From: CAVALG01 sp963589585
GTDB lineage: Bacteria > Bacillota > Clostridia > Oscillospirales > Acutalibacteraceae
Length of the DNA stretch: 11,673 nt
Assembly: GCA_963589585.1 (NCBI GenBank)
Contig: CAVALG010000155.1
Location: 1 to 11,673 of the forward strand
Direction: 5' to 3'
The notes under the pieces were generated by a model. That model did no database searches. It saw only the letters and a program-made list of their open reading frames with translations, and had not been told where the DNA came from. Positions within the stretch are counted from its first letter, which is position 1. Every line of letters starts with the position of its first letter. The position numbers and the translations under genes are program-made. Shown piece by piece: positions 1 to 5,879 of the stretch.

Positions 1-597
1 GTTTCCGCCGCTTACGGTTGAACCGCCGAGCGTTGATGTTATTACGGAAGGTATACGCGCGATAATAACGATGAACACCCAAGTTGAAAACTTAATCTCG
101 GTAAGTCCTACAAAATATGAAATTAAATCTTTAGGCGTACCGGGGATAAGCATAAGGATAAAAACAAGGCTGTTGAGTTTACGCTTTTCATGTAAAAAAC
201 GTAGTTTTCGGCTTTCATGCCCCGAAAAGAACAGATTTACCACGCGTACACCGAACTTCCTTACTATCAAAAACACTATAATACTGCCGACAGTTATGCC
301 GACAAGGCACAAAAGCGTTCCCTCAATAACACCGAAAGCATATCCTGCAGCTATTTCAAACGGTTCACCGGGAATAAAGGCAATAACCACCTGAACTATA
401 ACCATTGCGATAAACGCCAATTTTGAAAGAACGCCCCATTTACTTACCCAAGCTCGGATTCTATCCCTATCCAAAATGAATTTTATTACGGGTTTTACAC
501 TTTTATAACATATAATCAAAACAGCAGCCAGCGCAAGAAGGACCAACGCAGTTATAAGATATTTTTTAATTTTAGTTTTATCGGTTTTTTGTTTCAT
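1..597 (-). CDS. VTT/TVP38-TMEM64 (DedA-like) family membrane protein, partial
   Basis: An open frame of 199 codons begins at ATG 597 and runs off the left edge without a stop, so the C-terminus is missing. The product is an integral membrane protein: a basic N-terminus (about 1-12), a hydrophobic segment at about 13-30, then the paired family motifs FIPGEPFE (74-81) with AGYAFG (84-89), and LMLIPGTPKDLISYFVGL (148-165), the two re-entrant regions typical of the VTT/SNARE-associated fold. Bacterial members of this superfamily are linked to lipid (polyprenyl phosphate or phospholipid) transport across the membrane, but the substrate of this TVP38-like branch is not settled. It starts 11 bases after the stop of the penicillin-binding protein gene, with a weak AGGT ribosome site about 8 bases upstream, so it is probably co-transcribed. 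Family assignment is firm; a role with the upstream cell-wall genes is inference. Confidence 0.85.
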   Translation of the reverse strand, partial: MKQKTDKTKIKKYLITALVLLALAAVLIICYKSVKPVIKFILDRDRIRAWVSKWGVLSKLAFIAMVIVQVVIAFIPGEPFEIAAGYAFGVIEGTLLCLVGITVGSIIVFLIVRKFGVRVVNLFFSGHESRKLRFLHEKRKLNSLVFILMLIPGTPKDLISYFVGLTEIKFSTWVFIVIIARIPSVITSTLGGSTVSGGN

Positions 598-608
598 AAA
601 AAGACCTA

Positions 609-1964
609 TTAATTCCCCGTCATTTGTTTAATTACCGTAGAAGCTATGCGACCCGCAACGGTGGTGCCGCTGCCGCCGTCCTCAACCACTACTGCAAACG
701 CATATGGGTATTCCTCATCCTTTAAAAAGCCCACAAACAGCGCGTCTTCCGAATCGTTTGCAACTTCTGCCGTACCCGATTTTGCGTAGGCGTCAAGATT
801 CGGGAAAAGCCCTGCACCGTATTCTTTTGTAACCGCTTGACGCATCATTTCCGAAAGTTTTTCGGCGGTTTCCTTTTCAATAAGCGTGCCCGTTGTTTCG
901 GCAGAAAGTTTTGATACTGTTCTGCCCGAATCATTGTTGATTTTATAAACAAGCTGCGGAACCGCTGCTTTACCGCCGTTCGCAACCGCTCCCATATAAA
1001 CCGCCATACCGAGCGGATTTACAAGCACGTCCGCCTGACCTATACCCGACCAGGCAAGCTGCATATCGTTGGCAGGGTCGCCGAGCGAACCTTTAGCAGA
1101 TGCCACGCCGTTAATATTATATGATGAGGTAAGCCCCGCTTTTTCAAAATATTCTTTAAGTGTAGGCTTGCCGAGTTCCAGCGTAATTTGCGCAAAAGCG
1201 GCGTTGCAAGAATGAACAAGCGCATCGCTTGAAGAAAGCATACCGTGCCTGCCTGCACAGGTAACATAGTCTGCACCTATTGCAAACTTTTTTTCGCAAA
1301 GCCAGGTTCGGTTTTCCATATCGTCTATTTTTTCAAGGGCAGCCGCCATAGTAACGGTTTTCATAGTTGAACCGGGCGTATAAAGTCCCGATATTGCACG
1401 GTTAAGGAATACGCCCTCATATTTTTCGTTTGTTGTAAGGTCGGCAGGTTCATTATCAGGGTCGTATGAAGGGGTAGATACCATACAAAGTATCTCGCCC
1501 GTCTTGTAATTATAAATAAAAACCGTACCTTTACGGTTGCCGAGCGCATTATAAGCGGTTTTGTTCCACTCAGAATTAAGCGTTAAATAAAGGTCGTTAC
1601 CCTTACCGCTGTTAAGTCCCGTTATACGGTTATAGCCTATTAAATCGGTTGAATAGGCATGCAGCGCGCCGATTGAGATGTTGCCGTGCCTGTCGCCCAC
1701 GGCGTGCAGGGTAGCTTTGCGCACCGTTACATCTTCCGAATAACGGCGGTTGCCATCACTGTCAACATCGCTGAGAACCGCACCGTCGCGGTCCAACACG
1801 CGGCCTTTTGACGGCAATCCGTTTTTATAAATATCCCGGTTAAAATCGGCTGTTGCCCAATCTTTACCCGATACCGCCCATTCTACGCAAAAAAAGGCTA
1901 CACCGGCAAGCATAACGGCACACAGTATTAAACAAACAAGCGCACGGCGGCTGATTTTTTTCAT
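609..1964 (-). CDS. Class B penicillin-binding protein (PbpA/FtsI-like transpeptidase)
   Basis: The 451-residue product is a D,D-transpeptidase that cross-links peptidoglycan outside the membrane. All three active-site motifs are present: STMK (nucleophile Ser199, Lys202), SCN (252-254) and KSGT (395-398). A short basic N-terminus and one membrane anchor (about 8-30) precede a small N-terminal region (about 36-130) and the transpeptidase domain (about 145-450). It is shorter than typical PBP2/FtsI proteins (about 570-750 residues) and has no PASTA repeats; its size and layout resemble the actinobacterial PbpA group. The start ATG overlaps the SEDS gene stop in an ATGA junction, preceded by AGGCAGGT, implying translational coupling. 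The family rule that SEDS proteins work with a cognate class B PBP supports pairing with the upstream gene. Whether it serves division, elongation or sporulation cannot be read from the sequence. Confidence 0.93.
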   Translation of the reverse strand: MKKISRRALVCLILCAVMLAGVAFFCVEWAVSGKDWATADFNRDIYKNGLPSKGRVLDRDGAVLSDVDSDGNRRYSEDVTVRKATLHAVGDRHGNISIGALHAYSTDLIGYNRITGLNSGKGNDLYLTLNSEWNKTAYNALGNRKGTVFIYNYKTGEILCMVSTPSYDPDNEPADLTTNEKYEGVFLNRAISGLYTPGSTMKTVTMAAALEKIDDMENRTWLCEKKFAIGADYVTCAGRHGMLSSSDALVHSCNAAFAQITLELGKPTLKEYFEKAGLTSSYNINGVASAKGSLGDPANDMQLAWSGIGQADVLVNPLGMAVYMGAVANGGKAAVPQLVYKINNDSGRTVSKLSAETTGTLIEKETAEKLSEMMRQAVTKEYGAGLFPNLDAYAKSGTAEVANDSEDALFVGFLKDEEYPYAFAVVVEDGGSGTTVAGRIASTVIKQMTGN

Positions 1965-3733
1965 TGCTTTTTACCTGCCTTTCCGCCTTTTTTGAAATAG
2001 TTTTCAAATACCTTTACCGCTATATTGGAGTTAGGGCGCGCGTCGGTAGATTTTAAAAATGCCAACAATCCCCAACAGCAAATCATAGAAGAACCGCCGT
2101 TTGAAACAAACGGGAATGTAACGCCGGTAAGCGGCAACAGATCCACAGTGCCGAAAACATTAAGCATCATACTGAAAACAAGCAAAGATGTTGCCGCACA
2201 TGCAGATATTGTATAAAAACTCGAACGGCTGTTTTTAGAAGCGCGAACGGCAAAAACACAAAGTACTACTACCGATATTACCGCCAGCACGGCAATTATA
2301 AGCCCCCATTCTTCACACAGCATACCGAAGACCAAATCGGTATCGGCGGCAAACACATTTTTAAGCCAGCCGTTGCCGGCCCCCTTGCCTACAATACCGC
2401 CGGATGCGGCGGCAGACATAGCGCGCGTTTGCTGAAATCCCAATGAATCGGTAAACTGCCAAACCTTGCCCCACGCTTCAAATCGACTCACGATATGCGA
2501 TTTAAACTTAAGCAGTAAGACTCCGCCGAAACCTGCGGCGGCACATATCATCATTACCGCGGTATAGTCGCCCGATCGCAGGAATATTATAACCAAAAAC
2601 ACTATAAAAAATATAAGTGCCGTACCGAAGTCGTTCATAAGTGCCAGGCAGCCGAGGCAAAGTAATGTAAGCAAAATAAACATACCGAAGTTGCGTTTTA
2701 CAAAAAGTCGATCAAGCGTAGCGGCGCCTGCGAATATATAGCAAACCTTTGCAATTTCGGATGGCTGGAATGAAAACGAGCCAAGAGATATCCACGCCGT
2801 AGCGCCGTTGCGATTTGTCCCACAAACTATGGTAAAAAGCAACAGTCCCACAGTAGCGGCAGCGGCAAGCCAACGCAGTTTCTTTACGCGCTTTAAGTCC
2901 CGTATCAACAGTTCTATAACAATCATAAAAACGATACCTGCGCATATTGTGGCAAACTGCTTAAACATTGAACCGGGTGCGGCGGACGCTGTAACCGACA
3001 GTGACAATGTGGAAAGCCAAAAGGCTATTTCCTCCATTTCAAGTCCTCCGCAGCCGAGTATCCGTAAAAATATAAAATATACCCACATAACAATTGTAAG
3101 CCCCGGACAAAGCAGATATAGACTGCTCGGCACGGCAGCTCCGTATGACATAACCAACTGCACGAGGGCTAAAAGTTGAAAGAGGGTTATTACCAAAAAC
3201 GAACCCATAGGATATTTTGCGCGTTTGCTTTCAACCTTTTTGCGGTTTGAGGAATAAAGTTCCTCGGTTACAGGCGGCGGCAAAAGGGTGACCTCGGCAC
3301 CGCCGAGCGTGAAAACATCACCGTAATTCAAGCGGCGGCGGATTATCGGCGTATCATTAACGCAAGTGCTTTTTTTGCCCGCAAGGTCATACAGCGTCCA
3401 GCTGCCGTCCTCATTTCTTATAATGGCGGCGTGCTGCCGTGATATTGTTGCAAATTTAAGTATTACATCGCTTTTTCCGGATCTGCCTATAATATTTTCC
3501 CAGTTTGATAACGGGCAAATATTTCCGCCCGGCATTTTAAGCTGCGCCCAAACTTCGGGCTTGTTGGGAACTTTTAAAAGCCTTTTTACCGCGCTTACAA
3601 TTATTATGAGTGCAAGTACGGGAAAAACAAATTTAAGCACATCGCCGACGGTATTAAAAACCGAGGGGTACCGCTCAGCATAAGCACCCAGCATCTTTAT
3701 AAAACCGGTGGTTGGGAATAACTGCTTGTACAT
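1961..3733 (-). CDS. FHA-domain SEDS peptidoglycan glycosyltransferase (FtsW/RodA/SpoVE family)
   Basis: The 590-residue product fuses a phosphothreonine-binding module to a lipid II polymerase. In order: a probable membrane segment (about 34-50), an FHA domain (about 68-152) with GRS (83-85), SRQH (98-101) and VN (125-126), then about ten membrane segments forming the SEDS core. Core motifs are visible: the ISLGSFSFQPSEIAK block (315-329), NDFGTA (367-372) whose Asp368 matches the essential catalytic Asp of RodA, TDLVFGMLCEEWG (465-477), and LPLTGVTFPFVSNGGSS (533-549). Plain FtsW/RodA proteins are about 380-430 residues, so the extra length is the N-terminal module. The FHA loop normally reading STNGT is divergent here (GKKST, 119-123), though the outer Arg, Ser, His and Asn are kept. 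The gene follows metK by 71 bases without a clear promoter and overlaps the PBP gene by 4. FHA input suggests regulation by a PASTA-type Ser/Thr kinase, which is not in this window. Confidence 0.93.
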   Translation of the reverse strand: MYKQLFPTTGFIKMLGAYAERYPSVFNTVGDVLKFVFPVLALIIIVSAVKRLLKVPNKPEVWAQLKMPGGNICPLSNWENIIGRSGKSDVILKFATISRQHAAIIRNEDGSWTLYDLAGKKSTCVNDTPIIRRRLNYGDVFTLGGAEVTLLPPPVTEELYSSNRKKVESKRAKYPMGSFLVITLFQLLALVQLVMSYGAAVPSSLYLLCPGLTIVMWVYFIFLRILGCGGLEMEEIAFWLSTLSLSVTASAAPGSMFKQFATICAGIVFMIVIELLIRDLKRVKKLRWLAAAATVGLLLFTIVCGTNRNGATAWISLGSFSFQPSEIAKVCYIFAGAATLDRLFVKRNFGMFILLTLLCLGCLALMNDFGTALIFFIVFLVIIFLRSGDYTAVMMICAAAGFGGVLLLKFKSHIVSRFEAWGKVWQFTDSLGFQQTRAMSAAASGGIVGKGAGNGWLKNVFAADTDLVFGMLCEEWGLIIAVLAVISVVVLCVFAVRASKNSRSSFYTISACAATSLLVFSMMLNVFGTVDLLPLTGVTFPFVSNGGSSMICCWGLLAFLKSTDARPNSNIAVKVFENYFKKGGKAGKKQ

Positions 3734-3804
3734 AAAACGCTACCTCTCGTTTAGTTGTTTTGACGAATTGCGGCGCAGCAAAGGCCGCATTGCCGCACCC
3801 TTAT

Positions 3805-5001
3805 TTATTCCATTATAATACTTTTAACAGCAGATTTCAACTCCTCTGTTTTGTCGGTCTTTTCCCACTCAACCCCGAGGTCTTCACGTCCTACGTGACC
3901 GTAGGCGGCAAGCTGACTGTAAATGGGGTTTCGTAATTTAAGGTTATCGATTATTGCAGCCGGGCGCAGGTCGAAAACCTTATTCACGGCGCGCGCGGTT
4001 ACTTCGTCCGGGTATATGCCGGTTCCGAAAGTATCAACCATAACCGAAACGGGTTTTGCCACGCCTATTGCGTAAGCAAGCTGGACTTCACACCTTTTGG
4101 CAAGACCTGCGGCGACAATGTTTTTGGCGACCTTACGGGCAGCATAGGCAGCCGAACGGTCGACCTTTGTGGGGTCTTTACCGCTGAATGCGCCGCCGCC
4201 GTGACGGGCGTATCCGCCGTAGGTATCAACAATTATCTTACGCCCCGTAAGCCCTGTGTCTCCCTGCGGTCCGCCTGTTACAAAGCGGCCTGTCGGGTTG
4301 ATATAGACCTTTGTATCCTGACTCCAAAGCTCTTTGGGAACGGTGGGTTTTATTACTTCATTAAGCACATCTTCACGCAATTTATCAAGCGATACGCTCT
4401 CCTTATGCTGGGTGGAAACGACTACCGAATCAAGCCGTGTGGGAACGCCGTCCTCAAACTCGATTGTGACCTGGGTTTTACCGTCGGGGCGCAGGTAATC
4501 AAGCGTGCCGTTTTTACGCACCTCGGTAAGTTTTTTGGCAAGACGGTGTGCAAGCGAGATAGTAAGCGGCATAAGTTCGGGCGTTTCGTCGCAGGCATAA
4601 CCGAACATCATACCCTGGTCACCTGCGCCGTTAAGGTTATATTTATCATCGTCGCCGTTTTTAAGTTCAAGCGAACGGTCAACCCCCATTGCAATATCGG
4701 GCGACTGCTCGTCGATCGCGGTCATAACGGCACAGGTGTTGCCGTCAAACCCCATTTCGGGCGAATCATAACCTATCCGATTAACTACGCGGCGGGCAAT
4801 TTTCGGAATATCGACATAACAATCGGTCGTTATTTCGCCCATAACGGTTATAACGCCTGTGGTGCAGAATGTTTCGCAGGCAACGCGCGCGTTCGGGTCA
4901 TTTTTGATTATTTCGTCAAGTATTGAATCGGAAATCATATCGCAGACCTTGTCCGGATGCCCCTCCGTAACCGATTCGGATGTGAAAAGATGTTTGTTCA
5001 T
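3805..5001 (-). CDS. metK: S-adenosylmethionine synthetase
   Basis: The 398-residue cytoplasmic enzyme makes S-adenosylmethionine from methionine and ATP, supplying methyl groups and the riboswitch ligand. The family signatures are intact: SESVTEGHPDKVCD (8-21, ATP/methionine site), GAGDQGMMFGYACDET (125-140) and GGGAFSGKDPTKVDRSA (268-284). Length is normal for bacterial MetK. The ATG is supported by AAAGGAG ending about 10 bases upstream. The 5' leader carries a SAM-I riboswitch and terminator, so expression should fall when its own product is plentiful. The 71 bases downstream hold a GC-rich inverted repeat but no T-run, so transcription may continue into the SEDS-PBP genes; if so, these would also come under SAM control. 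Confidence 0.99.
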   Translation of the reverse strand: MNKHLFTSESVTEGHPDKVCDMISDSILDEIIKNDPNARVACETFCTTGVITVMGEITTDCYVDIPKIARRVVNRIGYDSPEMGFDGNTCAVMTAIDEQSPDIAMGVDRSLELKNGDDDKYNLNGAGDQGMMFGYACDETPELMPLTISLAHRLAKKLTEVRKNGTLDYLRPDGKTQVTIEFEDGVPTRLDSVVVSTQHKESVSLDKLREDVLNEVIKPTVPKELWSQDTKVYINPTGRFVTGGPQGDTGLTGRKIIVDTYGGYARHGGGAFSGKDPTKVDRSAAYAARKVAKNIVAAGLAKRCEVQLAYAIGVAKPVSVMVDTFGTGIYPDEVTARAVNKVFDLRPAAIIDNLKLRNPIYSQLAAYGHVGREDLGVEWEKTDKTEELKSAVKSIIME

Positions 5002-5035
5002 AAAACGGTATCTCCTTTATGCCCCGACAAGTACG

Positions 5036-5064
5036 AAAAAAGGACCCGCACCGAAAGCGAGCCC
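5036..5064 (-). terminator. Riboswitch-controlled intrinsic terminator of metK
   Basis: On the minus strand GGGCTCGC (5064-5057) can pair with GCGGGTCC (5049-5042), eight pairs including two G-U, followed directly by six Ts (5041-5036). This is the expression platform of the SAM-I riboswitch, about 35 bases before the metK start codon. The terminator's 5' arm and loop overlap the 3' half of an alternative antiterminator helix (5057-5050 with 5084-5077). Confidence 0.9.
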
Positions 5065-5070
5065 AAATAA

Positions 5071-5164
5071 CCTCATCTTTCGGTTACACCGCAGGATTTA
5101 GCACCTTGAAAAACAGGTTGCCGGGCTTCACAGGGCCTTGTCCCTCCGCCACTCTTGATAAGGG
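5071..5164 (-). promoter_or_regulatory. SAM-I (S-box) riboswitch aptamer
   Basis: Read on the minus strand, the segment carries the S-box consensus in order: CTTATCAAGAG (5162-5152), GGCGGAGGGA, GGCCCTGTGAAGCCCGGCAACC, GGTGCTAA and closing GATGAG (5077-5072) that pairs with CTTATC to form P1. These are the conserved core of the SAM-I class, which binds S-adenosylmethionine and usually turns transcription off. Position upstream of metK matches the class. Ligand-bound P1 uses 5077-5071 and frees the downstream terminator; without ligand, ACCGAAAG (5084-5077) can pair perfectly with CTTTCGGT (5057-5050) and block it. Confidence 0.97.
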
Positions 5165-5185
5165 TAATATTTATTTGTTACATAT

Positions 5186-5213
5186 ATAATACCACGATTT
5201 AAGCGCTTGTCAA
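5186..5213 (-). promoter_or_regulatory. Promoter for the metK riboswitch transcript
   Basis: On the minus strand TTGACA (5213-5208, perfect -35) is followed after 16 bases by TATTAT (5191-5186, five of six matches to the -10). Transcription would start near 5180, about 16 bases before the aptamer P1, as expected for a SAM-I leader. It is divergent from the rpsO promoter, with the two -35 boxes about 50 bases apart. Confidence 0.88.
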
Positions 5214-5264
5214 TACGCATATGGGATTTTTGCACCGATTTTAATATTTTCTTAAACAAAATGC

Positions 5265-5293
5265 TTTACAAACCGGAATTTATATGCTATAAT
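5265..5293 (+). promoter_or_regulatory. Promoter of rpsO
   Basis: TTTACA (5265-5270, five of six) and TATAAT (5288-5293, perfect) are separated by 17 bases. The predicted start near 5300 gives a leader of about 98 bases before the rpsO ATG. It is divergent from the metK promoter. Confidence 0.88.
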
Positions 5294-5299
5294 AGCGAA

Positions 5300-5397
5300 G
5301 CTACCGTGTGCTGTGCTTGGGGAGTAAGCCTTAATTTGAGGATATCACCTACCCTTTGCTCGGTTTACGGCGGACAAATTAAAAAAAGGTGGAAATT
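5300..5397 (+). promoter_or_regulatory. Structured rpsO 5' leader, candidate S15 autoregulatory element
   Basis: The untranslated leader holds two local structures. GCTT (5315-5318) pairs with AAGC (5326-5329) around a purine-rich loop GGGGAGT. TTAATTTG (5331-5338) pairs perfectly with CAAATTAA (5375-5382), closing a domain that ends just before the AAAGGTGG ribosome site, with further possible pairing inside. Ribosomal protein S15 represses its own translation through leader RNA structures in several bacterial groups, and these differ between groups. Assignment as an S15-binding element here rests on position and structure only. Confidence 0.5.
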
Positions 5398-5661
5398 ATG
5401 CTTAAAGAAGAAAAGAACAAGATCATTGCAGAGTATGCAACACACGAGGGTGACACAGGTTCGCCCGAAGTACAGATTGCCGTACTCACCACAAGAATCA
5501 ACGAATTGACCGAGCATTTGAAGGTCAACAAGAATGACCATCATTCAAGACGCGGTCTTCTTAAAATGGTTGGTCACAGAAGAAATCTTTTGGCCTATCT
5601 CCAAAAGAAAGACATTGAAAGATATCGCGCTATTATTAAGAAACTCGGTATCCGTAAGTAA
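5398..5661 (+). CDS. rpsO: 30S ribosomal protein S15
   Basis: S15 binds 16S rRNA in the central domain and helps assemble the small-subunit platform. The 87-residue product matches the family length (88-89) and carries the signature region LTEHLKVNKNDHHSRRGLL (37-55) followed by KMVGHRRNLLAYL (56-68). I chose ATG 5398 rather than the in-frame GTG at 5389: the GTG lies inside the ribosome binding site AAAGGTGG (5385-5392), which is correctly spaced for the ATG, and the MLKEEKNKII start fits the family. It has its own promoter and leader upstream and an intrinsic terminator 9 bases after the stop, with pnp following. Confidence 0.98.
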   Translation: MLKEEKNKIIAEYATHEGDTGSPEVQIAVLTTRINELTEHLKVNKNDHHSRRGLLKMVGHRRNLLAYLQKKDIERYRAIIKKLGIRK

Positions 5662-5670
5662 GAAAAAATC

Positions 5671-5708
5671 AGCTGCCGAGCCCGGCACGGGTTCGGTCAG
5701 CTTTTTTT
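5671..5708 (+). terminator. Intrinsic terminator after rpsO
   Basis: AGCTG-CCGA-G-CCCG (5671-5684) pairs with CGGG-T-TCGG-CAGCT (5688-5702) with one bulged T and a three-base loop, followed by seven Ts (5702-5708). A run of six As just before the stem would make a weaker T-run on the minus strand, so it may also act in reverse, although no minus-strand gene ends here. It lies between rpsO and pnp, so pnp needs read-through or a promoter of its own. Confidence 0.93.
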
Positions 5709-5740
5709 ACTGTTTTGGGCTTCAAACCCTTTACGAAAAT

Positions 5741-5848
5741 CGGGGAATGAAAGATTTTTAGCGGTAAATCGACCTGCCGAACAATAAATAAAATATTGAT
5801 TTCGGAATATCGACAGGCGGATTTATTGCTAAACCTCGTCGTTCCCCG
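5741..5848 (+). promoter_or_regulatory. Long imperfect stem-loop in the pnp leader
   Basis: A 108-base inverted repeat begins with CGGGGAATGA (5741-5750) pairing with TCGTTCCCCG (5839-5848; one G-U). Further in, TTTAGCGGTAAATC (5757-5770) pairs with GATTTATTGCTAAA (5820-5833; two G-U), then CCTG (5773-5776) with CAGG (5814-5817), and CAATA with TATTG near the tip. It ends 31 bases before the pnp start. In E. coli an RNase III-cleaved hairpin in this place allows PNPase to destabilise its own mRNA; a similar role here is inference. No transposase or flanking duplication suggests a mobile repeat. Confidence 0.8.
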
Positions 5849-5879
5849 TAAAAACAAAGAATTAAACGGAGGAAAAATT

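Noticed and set aside
71..426. Plus-strand open frames near the left edge
   Set aside because: They are antisense to the VTT-family gene, whose motifs on the minus strand are clear.
3734..3804. Intrinsic terminator after metK
   Set aside because: GCGGC/GCCGC pairing is possible on the minus strand but no T-run follows, so I do not call it a terminator.
4201..4926. A 241-codon open frame on the plus strand
   Set aside because: It lies entirely opposite metK, has no ribosome site or recognisable domain, and metK is unmistakable on the other strand. It is an antisense shadow.
5314..5330. GGGGAGT in the rpsO leader as a yybP-ykoY (manganese) riboswitch
   Set aside because: Only this short string matches; the second conserved arm and the expected target gene are missing.
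5207..5509. A 100-codon plus-strand frame across the rpsO promoter and gene start
   Set aside because: It runs through the promoter and leader and overlaps rpsO in another frame; no ribosome site or family likeness.
5741..5848. Inverted repeat as a small non-autonomous transposon
   Set aside because: The sequence is a continuous imperfect hairpin, not terminal repeats around an unrelated core, and I see no flanking target duplication.
5796..5879. A 28-codon N-terminal extension of pnp
   Set aside because: It lies within the leader hairpin, lacks a ribosome site, and has no counterpart in PNPases, whereas ATG 5880 has GGAGG at the right distance.
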